DNA from: Tropicimonas sediminicola
GTDB lineage: Bacteria; Pseudomonadota; Alphaproteobacteria; Rhodobacterales; Rhodobacteraceae
DNA length: 64,000 bases
Direction of reading: 5' to 3'
NCBI RefSeq assembly: GCF_900188335.1
Contig: NZ_FZOY01000003.1
Location: 372,001 to 436,000 of the forward strand
Shown here: piece after piece, positions 1 through 8,833 of the stretch
Layout: every line of letters begins with the position of its first letter
Numbering within the stretch: the first letter of the stretch is position 1
Program-made: the position numbers and the translations under genes
Notes under the pieces: model-generated
What the model saw: the letters and a program-made list of their open reading frames with translations, nothing else
Databases searched by the model: none
Told to the model about the DNA's origin: nothing

Positions 1-27
1 CGCGAGAAGGTCCATCGCGACGACTGA
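1..27 (+). CDS. C-terminal tail of an upstream gene (partial)
   Basis: The first 27 bases read as eight codons (REKVHRDD) and a TGA stop. A strong hairpin terminator follows 50 bases later, which supports this being the true end of a rightward gene. Too little is present to name the product. Confidence 0.35.
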   Translation, partial: REKVHRDD

Positions 28-74
28 GGGCACCGGCGCACGCGCCGCTTGCCGAAAGCCGAGGCTTTTGCCAG

Positions 75-110
75 AAACGCCGGACCATTGGTTCCGGCGT
101 TTTGTCTTTC
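75..110 (+). terminator. Rho-independent terminator of the upstream gene
   Basis: Perfect 10-bp arms AAACGCCGGA (75-84) and TCCGGCGTTT (93-102), followed by a T-rich run (TGTCTTT). The hairpin lies between the stop at 27 and the start at 121, so the FAD monooxygenase probably has its own promoter or is reached by read-through. Confidence 0.75.
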
Positions 111-120
111 TGGAGAATCC

Positions 121-1290
121 ATGAACCTGATCGGACAGGAGGTCACCGTCCTCGGGGCGGGCATAGCCGGGCTGGCAGCGGCCCGGGCCCTCGCCATGCG
201 CGGCGCGCAGGTGAAGGTGTTCGAGCAGGCCCCCGAGATCGCCGAGGTCGGCGCCGGACTGCAGATCTCGCCCAACGGCGCGGTCGTGCTCGAGGCGCTT
301 GGCCTGGGCCGGGAATTCGAGGAGATCTCGGTCGAATCCCGCGGCGCCGTCCTGCGGGATTTTGCGCGCGGGGCAGAGGTGCTGCGACTCGATCTGACCC
401 GTTTCGGCCGGTTCGGGCTGGTGCACCGGGCGGACCTGATCGCGCTGCTGGAGCGCGGCGCCCGCGAGGTCGGCGTCGAGATCCAGCTCGACACCCACGT
501 CGCATCGGTGCACCTGAACGGCCGGCGCCCGGTGCTGTTCATCGACAATGCCGACGCGGAGCGCGAGGCGCTCCTGGTCGCCGCCGACGGGCTGCACTCA
601 CGGCTGCGGGCCGCGCTTCTGGGCGAGGGGCAGCCGCAATTCACAGGGCAGGTCGCCTGGCGCGCCCTGCTGCCGATCGAGCCGGGCGAGGTTCCCGCGG
701 AGGCGCAGGTCTTCATGGGGCGTGGACGGCACCTTGTGGCCTATCCGCTCCGGGGCGGGACGCTTCTGAACATCGTCGGCGTTGTGGAGACGCCAGAATG
801 GACCGAAGAGGGGTGGAATCACCCGGGCGATCCGGCCCGGTTCCGCTCGCTCTTCAGCGAGTTCGGCGGTCCGGTGCGCGGCTGGCTCGAGCGGCTGGAG
901 GAGGTCATGGTCTGGGGGCTGTTTCGCCACGGCGTGGCGCCTCAGTGGAGCGCGTCGAATGCGGTGATGATCGGAGATGCCGCCCACCCGACGCTGCCCT
1001 TCCTGGCGCAGGGCGCCTGCATGGCGCTTGAGGATGCCTGGGTGCTGGCGGAATCGCTGGTCCGGCACGACCGCGCCAACGCGGCGCTCGATCACTTCGA
1101 GTCGGTGCGCAAGCCGCGCTGCCGGCGGATCGTGGATGCGGCCACGGCCAACGCGCGGAATTATCACCTGCGCGTCGGCCCGGTCCGTGGCATCGCCCAC
1201 ACCGGCCTGCGGATTCTGGGCGCACTGGCGCCGGGGTTCATGCCCGACCGGTTCGACTGGCTCTATTCCCACGACGTGACACGGGGCTGA
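121..1290 (+). CDS. FAD-dependent aromatic-ring monooxygenase (salicylate hydroxylase-like)
   Basis: 389 aa. Class A flavoprotein monooxygenase: it should use NAD(P)H and O2 to hydroxylate a small aromatic or related compound, but the substrate cannot be told from sequence. The N-terminal Rossmann motif GAGIAG is at residues 12-17, with the ribose-binding Glu35 ending the second strand. The second FAD motif GDAAHP lies near residues 283-288 and is followed by the usual QGA..ALEDA stretch. I chose the ATG at 121 because GGAG sits just upstream and the Rossmann strand begins at once; an in-frame extension to 49 would run through the terminator. It stands alone and converges on xerD. An enzyme of ubiquinone or other cofactor metabolism of the same family is possible. 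Confidence 0.88.
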   Translation: MNLIGQEVTVLGAGIAGLAAARALAMRGAQVKVFEQAPEIAEVGAGLQISPNGAVVLEALGLGREFEEISVESRGAVLRDFARGAEVLRLDLTRFGRFGLVHRADLIALLERGAREVGVEIQLDTHVASVHLNGRRPVLFIDNADAEREALLVAADGLHSRLRAALLGEGQPQFTGQVAWRALLPIEPGEVPAEAQVFMGRGRHLVAYPLRGGTLLNIVGVVETPEWTEEGWNHPGDPARFRSLFSEFGGPVRGWLERLEEVMVWGLFRHGVAPQWSASNAVMIGDAAHPTLPFLAQGACMALEDAWVLAESLVRHDRANAALDHFESVRKPRCRRIVDAATANARNYHLRVGPVRGIAHTGLRILGALAPGFMPDRFDWLYSHDVTRG

Positions 1291-1301
1291 CCCGTCCGGC
1301 A

Positions 1302-1411
1302 GGGCTCCCGCGCTTTCCAGCCGCCCTTGCGGGCTGCCGGAAACCTTGGGCGTGGCGCGGCAGCTTGCGCGACCGCGGGCCCGGGCGGCGCACCGCAGGT
1401 GCCACGCCCAA
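1302..1411 (+). repeat. Intergenic repeat R, copy 1, with an internal inverted copy
   Basis: Block GGGCTCCCGC at 1302-1311, a hairpin-forming middle, and block TTGGGCGTGGCGCG starting at 1346, 44 bases after the first block. A perfect 11-bp inverted match to TTGGGCGTGGC occurs at 1401-1411 (GCCACGCCCAA), so the region can fold into a long stem-loop. It fills the gap between the convergent monooxygenase and xerD genes and may end transcription of both. Related copies are at 11569, 27623 and 63131. Confidence 0.6.
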
Positions 1412-1425
1412 CCGGGCAAGACGCG

Positions 1426-2430
1426 TCAGCGTCGCGCTCGGGCGGGAGGGCTCGCTGCCGGTTCGCGCTCCGGTTGGGGAGAGGGGGGCGCGGCGGCGAG
1501 CGGATGGTGATCCAGCACCAGGTCGCGGAGGCGGTCGTCGAGGACGTGGGTGTAGATCTCGGTGGTCGAGATGTCGGCGTGGCCGAGCAGGGTCTGGATC
1601 ACCCGCAGATCGGCGCCGCCGGCCAGGAGATGCGTCGCGAAGGCATGGCGGAGCACGTGCGGCGTGACCTTGGCCGGCGAGATCCCGGCCGCGACGGCAA
1701 GATCCTTGATCAGCGCGTAGAAGCGGTGCCGCGTCAGGTGCCCGGCCTGGCCGGAGGAGGGGAACAGGAACCGCGACGGCGGCACGCCGCGGACCCGGGC
1801 GGCTTCCTCCGCCTCGTCCCGTGCGGCCAGCCAGGCGTCGAGCGCCTGCCGGGCCGGCGCCGACAGCGGCACCATGCGCTCCTTGCCGCCCTTGCCGCGG
1901 ACCAGCAGCATCTGGGGCGAGCCGCGCGCGGCGGCCACGGGCAGCGAGACCAGTTCGCTCACCCGCATCCCGGTGGCATAGAGCAGCTGCATCAGGCAGG
2001 CATTGCGAAGACGGTCGCTTTCGGTGCGGCCCATCGTACGGGAGGCCTGGAGCAGCCCATCGACCTCGCTCAGTTCCAGCGTTTTCGGCAGTGCCTTGTG
2101 GCGGCCCGGCCCCTTGATCTGGATCGCCGGATTGTCGTCGCGCCAGCCTTCCTCGAAGGCAAACCGGTAAAGCTGGCGGATCGAGGAGAGACGGCGGGCC
2201 CGGGTTGCCTGCGAAAGGCCCTCGGCGTCGCAATGGATCAGGTAGCGCTCCACGTCGTCGCGCCCGGCGCGCGCGAAGCTGCCGCCGCGGTGCTCAAGCC
2301 ACTGGGCGAAGTCCTTCAGGTCGCGGCCGTAGGCGAGCAGGGTGTTGCGCGCCGCCGCCAGCTCCGCCGCCTGGGCTTCGAGAAAGGTCGAAATCCAGCT
2401 GTCCGCGGCGGCCGGGCCGGCGCCGCTCAT
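1426..2430 (-). CDS. xerD: Tyrosine site-specific recombinase XerD
   Basis: 334 aa. Acts with XerC at dif near the terminus, under FtsK control, to resolve chromosome dimers. The N-terminal SAM-like core-binding domain spans about residues 10-95. The catalytic set is complete: Arg156 (GMRVSEL), Lys183 (GKGGKER), His258 and Arg261 (HVLRH), His284 (LLGHADIS) and the nucleophile Tyr293 (IYTH). About 20 residues rich in Pro, Ala and Arg extend past the usual end. The start ATG overlaps the stop of the exported protein upstream by four bases (ATGA), so the two are translationally coupled. XerC cannot be wholly excluded, but the DHHPLA end and length fit XerD. Confidence 0.95.
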   Translation of the reverse strand: MSGAGPAAADSWISTFLEAQAAELAAARNTLLAYGRDLKDFAQWLEHRGGSFARAGRDDVERYLIHCDAEGLSQATRARRLSSIRQLYRFAFEEGWRDDNPAIQIKGPGRHKALPKTLELSEVDGLLQASRTMGRTESDRLRNACLMQLLYATGMRVSELVSLPVAAARGSPQMLLVRGKGGKERMVPLSAPARQALDAWLAARDEAEEAARVRGVPPSRFLFPSSGQAGHLTRHRFYALIKDLAVAAGISPAKVTPHVLRHAFATHLLAGGADLRVIQTLLGHADISTTEIYTHVLDDRLRDLVLDHHPLAAAPPSPQPEREPAASPPARARR

Positions 2431-3980
2431 GCCTGCCGGTCCTCCAGCAGGATTTGCAGGGCGGCGCGGCGGGCGGTGTCCTCCAGCCCGTTCGACCGCA
2501 GGAAGGCCAGCGCAGCGCTCAAGTCCGCCGGGTCGGCTTCCGCCCCGCCGGCCAGCGTGTCGAGCGCCAGCAACAGCGCCTCGCCCAGCCGGTTCTCGGC
2601 GGCGCGGGCGGCCATGTCGCCGGTCTCGGAGGGCGGTGCGGAGAAGCCGGTGGCGATCGCCTCGGACAGGAGGTCCGGCGGCGGGGTGCCGGGAAGGCCG
2701 CGCGCGATGGAGGCGGCAAAGGCGAGCTTGGGGTCGGAGGGCTCCATGTCGAGCGCGGCGGCCTCGTAGTCATCCGACAGCAGGCCGATCTGCGGCGCGA
2801 TTGCCGCCGCCGCGCCGGACAGTTCGAGCTCGTCGAGCGAGGAACCGATCGCCCGCGCAAAGGGCACGCCCAGCCCGGCCGAGGTCATCGCCTTCCAGGC
2901 CCGTGGCAGGCTGGTCTCGAGGGCGTCCGCATCGCGGGCCGCGAGGTCCTTCTGCACCTGCTGGACCAGATCCGCACGATCCCAGACGCCGCCGGAAGCC
3001 GCCGGCTGCCGTTCGCCGTAGACGGCGAGGAGCACCGAAGGGCTCAACACGCCGGCCCGCGCCAGCCGTTCCGCGGCCTCGATCCGGGCCTTCCAGCCGG
3101 CGGTGTGGCGCAGGTCGGAATGGGCGAAGGCCAGCGGCAGCGGCGCCGTGGGCAGCGGTGTGCCGATGGCTTCCAGCATCCGGAAGCTCAGCGGGCTCGG
3201 CCGGGCAGGGGGATCGACCGGGGGAAGGAACTCCGACAGCTCCGGGTCGAGGAACTGCGCGAGCAGCGCGTCTTCCTCCGGGCTGAGCTGGCCGAGGGCC
3301 TTGGCCGATTCCAGCGTCAGCGCCGCGGCGTTCCAGTCGCCGGTCCGGGCAAGGCAGAAGATCCGGACGGGAAAGGAGGGGGTGATTCCGGGCACCGCGC
3401 GCATCCGGGCGCAGGCCGCCTGTTCGCGCCCGGTGAGCAGCGCCACGTCAAAGGTCCGGCGGAAAAGTTGCGGGTCATTGGAGCCGGCACGTTCCAGCAG
3501 CGCCTCGGCTTCCTCGACCGCGCCGCGGGCGAGCAGCGCGTCGACGCGCGCCTGCAGCATCGGGCCGGCCGGCGCCGAGCCCTTGGGCGGGTTCAACTCG
3601 GCCAGCATCAGCTGCCGGAACTGGTCCTGCACCGCGGGCAAGGGTTCGGCCGGGAAGGCGGCGATCATAGGGGCGAGGGTCGCGACCTCGGAGACGCCCC
3701 AGAGATCGGGCGGCAACCCGGTGACGCTGACCGGCAGCAGGCCGACGCCGTCCGGCGACGGGTCGTCGAGCGGCTGCACGGAGATGCTTTCCGTCACGAT
3801 CCCGTTGGTGATCGGCGCCTCGGTCGAGGGCAGCTCGCGGGGCTGTGCGAGGCTGTGCGACAGCCAGTCGATTGCCGAGATCGGCGCGTCCGACGCGGCG
3901 ACCGCGGCGGGTTGCTGGGCATTGGCGCCGCCCGCAGCAATAAAAAGGCATAGGCTCGCTGTGAGCGCAGTTCGGATCAT
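2427..3980 (-). CDS. Exported protein of unknown function coupled to xerD
   Basis: 517 aa. A Sec signal peptide is clear (charged start, hydrophobic stretch, cleavage near GANAQQ at about residue 22). The rest is rich in Ala, Leu, Glu and Pro with amphipathic helices, including pairs such as ARVDALLARGAVEEAEALLERAG, which looks like a TPR or Sel1-like helical solenoid, though no repeat is clean enough to call. Probably periplasmic. It lies five bases after the small membrane protein gene and overlaps xerD by four bases, so all three seem to form one leftward operon. SD-like TAGGACA precedes the ATG. I do not recognise a function. Confidence 0.85.
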   Translation of the reverse strand: MIRTALTASLCLFIAAGGANAQQPAAVAASDAPISAIDWLSHSLAQPRELPSTEAPITNGIVTESISVQPLDDPSPDGVGLLPVSVTGLPPDLWGVSEVATLAPMIAAFPAEPLPAVQDQFRQLMLAELNPPKGSAPAGPMLQARVDALLARGAVEEAEALLERAGSNDPQLFRRTFDVALLTGREQAACARMRAVPGITPSFPVRIFCLARTGDWNAAALTLESAKALGQLSPEEDALLAQFLDPELSEFLPPVDPPARPSPLSFRMLEAIGTPLPTAPLPLAFAHSDLRHTAGWKARIEAAERLARAGVLSPSVLLAVYGERQPAASGGVWDRADLVQQVQKDLAARDADALETSLPRAWKAMTSAGLGVPFARAIGSSLDELELSGAAAAIAPQIGLLSDDYEAAALDMEPSDPKLAFAASIARGLPGTPPPDLLSEAIATGFSAPPSETGDMAARAAENRLGEALLLALDTLAGGAEADPADLSAALAFLRSNGLEDTARRAALQILLEDRQA

Positions 3981-3984
3981 TGTC

Positions 3985-4119
3985 CTAATCCACGTCGAGC
4001 ATCACCGGGTCGCTGACCCGCACCTGGGTGGGTGTCAGATCGCCGAGATAGGCAAAGCCCACCAGGGCCACTGCCCCGAGGACCACGAGGAAGAGCAAAA
4101 ACTTGAGGAGTCGACGCAT
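3985..4119 (-). CDS. 44-aa single-helix membrane protein
   Basis: 44 aa, starting MRRLLKFLLFLVVLGAVALV: a basic N-terminus followed by one transmembrane helix (about residues 5-27), then a short polar tail ending PVMLDVD. Topology by the positive-inside rule is N-in with a periplasmic tail. It is the first gene of the operon with the 517-aa exported protein and xerD, and is divergent from aroK. It is too short for most gene callers. The start is fixed by the basic-then-hydrophobic pattern, but no strong Shine-Dalgarno is seen. Function unknown. Confidence 0.7.
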   Translation of the reverse strand: MRRLLKFLLFLVVLGAVALVGFAYLGDLTPTQVRVSDPVMLDVD

Positions 4120-4252
4120 ATCTGCCCGTCTTTCTTGTCTGCCGCATTCGAACGTGCGGTCCATTCGATTTATACATGGCATCCCGGACGATTTCACGCC
4201 ATTCAGACAGGAAATTTTCTGTCGGCGGCTTGATGCCGGGGAGGGGACCGCG

Positions 4253-4798
4253 GTGGCGGCGATTTTGAGGAAGACGGTGGTGCTGGTCGGCATGATGGGT
4301 GCCGGCAAGACCGCCATCGGCACCGGGCTCGCCAAGCGCCTCGCTGTGCCGTTCCTCGACAGCGACGCCGAGATCGAATCTGCCGCCGCCATGAGCATCG
4401 CCGAGATCTTCGAACGCGACGGCGAGGCGTTCTTCCGCGACCGCGAAACCGAGGTGATCGGCCGGCTGCTCGACGGCACCCCGGGCATCCTGTCCACCGG
4501 TGGCGGCGCCTTTCTGGCGGAGCGCAACCGGCGGATGATCCATGATCGCGGGGTCTCGGTGCTGCTCGACGCCGACGTGGACCTGCTGTGGAGCCGGGTG
4601 AAGCACAAGAACACGCGGCCCTTGTTGCGCACCGCCGATCCGCGTGCGACGCTCGAGGAAATTTACGCCGTGCGGGCGCCGATCTACGGGCTGGCGGACC
4701 TTTCGGTGAAGGCGCGAGTGGATTATTCCATCCCCGAGATGGTCGAGAAAGTGGTCGAGGTGCTGCGCAGCCGGCCCGACGTTCTGGAGGAAGGCTGA
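4253..4798 (+). CDS. aroK: Shikimate kinase
   Basis: 181 aa. Phosphorylates shikimate at the 3-hydroxyl with ATP in the chorismate pathway. Walker A GMMGAGKT is at residues 13-20, the substrate-binding Asp pair at 36-38 (LDSDAEIE), GGGAF near 85, and the lid Arg in NTRPLL. I chose a GTG start at 4253, preceded by GGGGAGGGG, which gives the normal family length; an in-frame ATG at 4103 would add 50 unlikely residues and overlap the divergent 44-aa gene. The stop is one base before the GTG of aroB, so the two form an operon. Confidence 0.95.
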   Translation: MAAILRKTVVLVGMMGAGKTAIGTGLAKRLAVPFLDSDAEIESAAAMSIAEIFERDGEAFFRDRETEVIGRLLDGTPGILSTGGGAFLAERNRRMIHDRGVSVLLDADVDLLWSRVKHKNTRPLLRTADPRATLEEIYAVRAPIYGLADLSVKARVDYSIPEMVEKVVEVLRSRPDVLEEG

Positions 4799-4799
4799 A

Positions 4800-5915
4800 G
4801 TGATAGAAAGCGTGCACGTCCCGCTGGGTGATCGCGCCTACGACATCCTGATCGGATCCGGAATCCTGGATCGCGCCGGCTATCGCATCGCGCCGCTGCT
4901 GAACCGGCCGCGGGTGGCGATCGTGACCGAGGAGACGGTCGCGGGGCTGCACCTCGAAGGGCTGCGGGCCTCGCTGACGGCCGAGGGCATCGACAGCGTC
5001 GTGCACATCCTTCCGCCCGGAGAGGCCACGAAATCCTGGCCTTACCTGACGCAGACCGTCGAGTGGCTGCTCGAGCAGCGGATCGAGCGCGGCGACGTGG
5101 TGGTCGCGCTTGGCGGCGGGGTGATCGGCGACCTCGTGGGCTTTGCCGCGGCGATCCTGCGCCGGGGCGTGCGCTTCGTGCAGGTGCCGACGACCCTGCT
5201 GGCGCAGGTCGACAGCTCCGTCGGCGGCAAGACGGGCATCAACTCCCCCTCCGGCAAGAATCTGATCGGCGCCTTTCATCAGCCGAGCCTCGTGCTGGCC
5301 GATGTCGATGTGCTTGAAACCCTGACGGAGCGGGATTTCCTCGCCGGCTATGGCGAGGTCGTCAAATACGGGCTTCTGGGCGACGAGTCGTTCTTCGAAT
5401 GGCTGGAGGAGCACGGCCCGGCCCTCAAGGCAGGCGACACCGGCGCGCGGATCGCGGCGGTCACCTGGTCCTGCCAGATGAAGTCCGACATCGTCACCCG
5501 TGACGAGACCGAGCAGGGCGACCGGGCGCTGCTGAACCTGGGCCACACGTTCGGCCACGCGCTGGAGGCGGCGACCGGCTATTCCGACCGGCTGCTGCAT
5601 GGCGAGGGCGTGGCCATCGGCTGCGCGCTGGCGGTGGAGCTGTCGGCGCAGCTCGGGCTCTGCGCGCAGGAGGATCCGAGCCGGGTACGGGCGCATCTCC
5701 GCAAGATGGGGATGCGGGTCGATCTGAGCGACATTCCCGGCGAGCTGCCGTCCGCCGAGGAGCTGATGCAGTTGATGGGGCAGGACAAGAAGGTCGTGGA
5801 TGGTGTGCCGCGCTTCATCCTGACTCGCGGCATTGGCCGTGCCTTCGTCACCTCGGACGTGCCGCGTCAAAAGGTTCTGGGACTTCTGGACAGCGAACTC
5901 GGGCGCGCGGGCTGA
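4800..5915 (+). CDS. aroB: 3-dehydroquinate synthase
   Basis: 371 aa with a GTG start. Converts DAHP to 3-dehydroquinate using NAD and a divalent metal. Family motifs are present: GGGVIGDLVGFAAA (NAD site), PTTLLAQVDSSVGGKTGIN, and the metal-ligand stretches EVVKYG, NLGHTFGHALE and LHGEGVAIG. It lies one base after aroK. The roughly 200 bases after it, before the convergent ssb, hold only imperfect GC hairpins (for example AAGGCC at 6003 with GGCCTT at 6030) that may end transcription. Confidence 0.97.
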   Translation: MIESVHVPLGDRAYDILIGSGILDRAGYRIAPLLNRPRVAIVTEETVAGLHLEGLRASLTAEGIDSVVHILPPGEATKSWPYLTQTVEWLLEQRIERGDVVVALGGGVIGDLVGFAAAILRRGVRFVQVPTTLLAQVDSSVGGKTGINSPSGKNLIGAFHQPSLVLADVDVLETLTERDFLAGYGEVVKYGLLGDESFFEWLEEHGPALKAGDTGARIAAVTWSCQMKSDIVTRDETEQGDRALLNLGHTFGHALEAATGYSDRLLHGEGVAIGCALAVELSAQLGLCAQEDPSRVRAHLRKMGMRVDLSDIPGELPSAEELMQLMGQDKKVVDGVPRFILTRGIGRAFVTSDVPRQKVLGLLDSELGRAG

Positions 5916-6118
5916 GCCCGACACCGTCGGACGTGCCGACCGAAGCGTCATCCTGTTGGAGGATATTGCAGGCTCGGCCGTGAGGCGGCGCGTAACCGCC
6001 TGAAGGCCCATCCCTTCCTGAAAGGGGCCGGCCTTCGCTTGTCATGGGAACGCCCGGTCCTGCGCGCCGTGCCCGGTGGTGTGTCCGGGGCGGGCAGGGC
6101 CGGGCGATGCCCGGTCGA

Positions 6119-6634
6119 TCAGAACGGGATTTCGTCGTCGAGGTCGCTGCCGCCGCCACCGCCATGGGAGCCGCCGCCGTAGCCGCCGCCCTGCGAGCCG
6201 CCGCGGTCGTCGTATCCGCCGCCGCCGCCACCGTAGCCGCCCCGGTCGTCATACCCGCCGCCACCGCCGCCGCCTTCGCCGCCGCGGCTGTCGAGCAGGG
6301 TCAGCTCGCCGCGATAAGGGCGCAGCACGACCTCGGTGGTGTAGCGGTCCTGGCCGGACTGGTCCTGCCATTTGCGGGTCTCCAGCTGGCCCTCGATATA
6401 GACCTTGGATCCCTTGCGAAGGTATTGCTCGGCGATCCGCGCCAGCGGTTCCGAGAAGATCGCCACTGAATGCCACTCGGTGCGCTCGCGGCGCTCGCCG
6501 GTGTTCCGGTCCTTCCAGTTCTCGGACGTGGCGATTCGCAGGTTGCAGACCTTGCCGCCGTTCTGGAAGGTGCGCACCTCCGGGTCGCGACCCAGATTGC
6601 CCACCAGGATCACCTTGTTCACCGACCCCGCCAT
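6119..6634 (-). CDS. ssb: Single-stranded DNA-binding protein
   Basis: 171 aa. Homotetramer that coats single-stranded DNA during replication and repair. The N-terminal OB fold covers about residues 1-112 ([46 protein letters not shown]). A glycine-rich linker of about 50 residues contains repeated GGYDDRGG and GGGGG units. The extreme C-terminus DLDDEIPF is the acidic tip that recruits partner enzymes. A short hairpin (CCGGGC-GAT-GCCCGG, 6100-6114) follows the stop. I see no LexA box upstream. Divergent from the transglycosylase gene. Confidence 0.97.
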   Translation of the reverse strand: MAGSVNKVILVGNLGRDPEVRTFQNGGKVCNLRIATSENWKDRNTGERRERTEWHSVAIFSEPLARIAEQYLRKGSKVYIEGQLETRKWQDQSGQDRYTTEVVLRPYRGELTLLDSRGGEGGGGGGGYDDRGGYGGGGGGYDDRGGSQGGGYGGGSHGGGGGSDLDDEIPF

Positions 6635-6829
6635 GCGCTGCTCCTTTGTGCTTACGAGTCTCTTGCCTGTTGCTCCGAGGCATCGATTCCGCTTCGGAGC
6701 CCGACGCTACACCACCTGATCGCGGTTAAAAACCGCATAAATCCGCTGGCGTGACCGGCTTGCACTGGCGTAACGACGCCGTTTCCATATACTCCGGCAC
6801 CTGTAGGACGAGGGACAAGGCAAAGCCGA

Positions 6830-7441
6830 ATGGTGAAGCTCGCAGGTGCTGGTGGCATCGCGGCCATGGTGGTCGCAAGTGTCGTGACATGGGTTCCAGA
6901 GCCCGTCTCCGCGGAAACTTCCGTATCCTCCAAATCGCGGGCCCGGCTGTTCGCCTCCCAGACCCGTCTCCTCGACAATCGCGCCGCCAAGCAATACGAG
7001 AATTCGGTTCGGCTCCAGCCGCCGTCTTCCAAGGCGTCCGTCTCCATCGCCTCCGTGCCGAACTATCGCGGCAACTACCGGGGCGAGTACCTCTCTGTCG
7101 CCAAGAGCGCGGCGCGCAAGCATGGTGTGCCGGAGGACCTGTTCCTGCGTCTCGTGCAGCAGGAGAGCAACTGGCGGGTCAGCGCGAAATCCCACAAGGG
7201 CGCGATCGGGCTGGCACAGCTGATGCCCGGCACCGCGGCCAAGCTGGGCGTCAATCCGCACGACCCCAGGCAGAACCTCGAAGGCGGCGCGCGATACCTG
7301 CGGATGATGTACGACCGGTACGGTTCCTGGCGCCTTGCGCTGGCGGCCTACAATGCCGGCCCGGGCGCGGTCGACAAGTACGGCGGCGTCCCGCCCTACC
7401 GCGAGACGACGAACTACGTCCGCAAGATCTGGGGCAGCTGA
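6830..7441 (+). CDS. Lytic transglycosylase (SLT family)
   Basis: 203 aa. Cleaves peptidoglycan glycan strands non-hydrolytically, forming 1,6-anhydro-muropeptides. A signal peptide covers about residues 1-28 (hydrophobic stretch, cleavage near VSAET). The Slt domain starts about residue 85: catalytic Glu112 in QQESNW, then [13 protein letters not shown] and [10 protein letters not shown], all hallmark motifs. Short for a housekeeping Slt, so it resembles the small single-domain periplasmic enzymes, some of which serve secretion or flagellar machines; nothing around it suggests such a partner. A TATACT -10-like hexamer occurs at 6788-6793 without a good -35. Confidence 0.93.
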   Translation: MVKLAGAGGIAAMVVASVVTWVPEPVSAETSVSSKSRARLFASQTRLLDNRAAKQYENSVRLQPPSSKASVSIASVPNYRGNYRGEYLSVAKSAARKHGVPEDLFLRLVQQESNWRVSAKSHKGAIGLAQLMPGTAAKLGVNPHDPRQNLEGGARYLRMMYDRYGSWRLALAAYNAGPGAVDKYGGVPPYRETTNYVRKIWGS

Positions 7442-7473
7442 GGCTGCGATTTCCCGATTAATTCACTCGGAAT

Positions 7474-7516
7474 TTGTTCTGGATCAATTTGCACCGATCC
7501 GGAACCGGTGTATCTG
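7474..7516 (+). promoter_or_regulatory. FnrL-like box and -10 of the cytochrome c peroxidase gene
   Basis: TTGTTCTGGATCAA at 7474-7487 matches the FNR/FnrL consensus TTGAT-N4-ATCAA at 9 of 10 defined positions. A -10-like TATCTG lies at 7511-7516; a start near 7523 would put the box centre about 42 bases upstream, the classic class II activator position. This implies induction when oxygen is low. Seen in sequence; regulator identity inferred. Confidence 0.6.
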
Positions 7517-7553
7517 CTGTGGCCAAAGCTGCCAGATACCCAAGGACGCATCC

Positions 7554-8732
7554 ATGGCCGGTCTCCTGAAACCGATTGCCTTACCTGCCGCGACAGGCGC
7601 CGTCGTTGCCGGGCTCTACCTTGCCAGTGCCCCGCAGGTCGCGACCGAGCCCCTGTTCACCAATCTCGAGCAACTGGGCGAGGCGCTGTTCTTCGATCCG
7701 AACCTGTCGCTCAACCGGAGCCAGGCCTGTGCGACCTGCCACGACCCGGCCGCCGCCTTTACCGATCCGCGCGAGAGCGAGGTCGGTCGCGCCGCGTCGC
7801 TCGGTGACGACGGGACGTCCCTGGGAGACCGCAACGCGCCCACGGCCGCCTACGCGATGTTCTCGCCGGAGTTCCATTTCGACGAGGTCGCCGGCGTCTG
7901 GAAGGGCGGGCAGTTCCCCGATGGCCGCGAGGCCGGGCTGGAGGGGCAGGCGGGCGGGCCGCCGCTCAACCCGATCGAGATGGGGATGCCGGACAGGGCC
8001 AGCGTCGTCACCCGGCTGGAGGAGAATCCCGATTACGTCGAGGCGATGACCCGGCTTTTCGGCGAGGGCCTGTTCGAGGATCCGGACGCGGCCTACGGCG
8101 CGATGACCCGTGCCATCGCCGCCTTCGAGCGGACGCCGGAATTCGCCCCGTTCGACAGCAAGTACGACCGCTCGCTGCGCGGCGAATACACCCTGACCGA
8201 TCAGGAGGAACTGGGGCGGGTGCTGTTCTTCTCGCAGCAGTTCACCAACTGCAACATCTGCCACCAGCTCGGCCGCAGCGAGATCGACCCGCAGGAGACC
8301 TTCACCAACTACGAGTTCCACAACATCGGCGTGCCGGCGAACGTGGCGCTGCGCGGCGCCAACGGGTCGGCTGCGGACCATGTGGACACCGGCCTGTTGC
8401 AGAATCCGGGCGTCGACGATCCGGCGCAGGCCGGGAAGTTCAAGGTGCCGACCCTGCGGAACGTGGCTGTCACCGGGCCCTACATGCACAACGGCGTCTT
8501 CGAGGATCTGCGCACCGTGGTTCTGTTCTACGACAAGTACAATTCGAGAGCGCCCGAACGGCAGATCAACCCGGAGACAGGCCAGCCCTGGGGGCCGCCG
8601 GAAGTGGACGGAACGCTGTCGCTGGTGGATCTGGAGACCGGCCCGGCACTGGACGACCAGCGGGTCGACGCCATCGTCGCCTTTCTCCAGACCCTGACCG
8701 ACGCGCGTTACGAGCATCTGCTCGGGGAGTAG
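7554..8732 (+). CDS. Di-haem cytochrome c peroxidase family protein
   Basis: 392 aa. Periplasmic enzyme that reduces H2O2 with electrons from c-type cytochromes. An N-terminal hydrophobic segment (about residues 5-25) acts as signal or anchor. Two haem c motifs are seen: CATCH at 59-63 and CNICH at 233-237. Other family features include LFFDPNLS at the start of the first domain, LGRVLFFSQQF before the second haem, and KVPTLRNVAVTGPYMHNGVF near the end, whose Met can serve as an axial ligand. The ATG at 7554 follows AAGGA; an upstream in-frame start would lie inside the transglycosylase gene. A MauG-type role is possible, but no amine dehydrogenase genes are near. Confidence 0.93.
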   Translation: MAGLLKPIALPAATGAVVAGLYLASAPQVATEPLFTNLEQLGEALFFDPNLSLNRSQACATCHDPAAAFTDPRESEVGRAASLGDDGTSLGDRNAPTAAYAMFSPEFHFDEVAGVWKGGQFPDGREAGLEGQAGGPPLNPIEMGMPDRASVVTRLEENPDYVEAMTRLFGEGLFEDPDAAYGAMTRAIAAFERTPEFAPFDSKYDRSLRGEYTLTDQEELGRVLFFSQQFTNCNICHQLGRSEIDPQETFTNYEFHNIGVPANVALRGANGSAADHVDTGLLQNPGVDDPAQAGKFKVPTLRNVAVTGPYMHNGVFEDLRTVVLFYDKYNSRAPERQINPETGQPWGPPEVDGTLSLVDLETGPALDDQRVDAIVAFLQTLTDARYEHLLGE

Positions 8733-8833
8733 GGCGCGGGGACCAGAACGGTCCGATCACGGGAACGCGTCTTCGCGTCCGGGCCTCGGGATGCCATGAG
8801 TGGGGAAGACCGACCGAGACAGGACCCAAGCCC

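Noticed and set aside
4103-4252. A longer aroK starting at ATG 4103
   Set aside because: It would overlap the divergent 44-aa gene and add 50 residues before the first strand; GTG 4253 has a better ribosome site and gives the normal length.
6635-6829. A LexA box upstream of ssb
   Set aside because: No GTTC-N7-GTTC is present in the gap; only short inverted repeats are seen.
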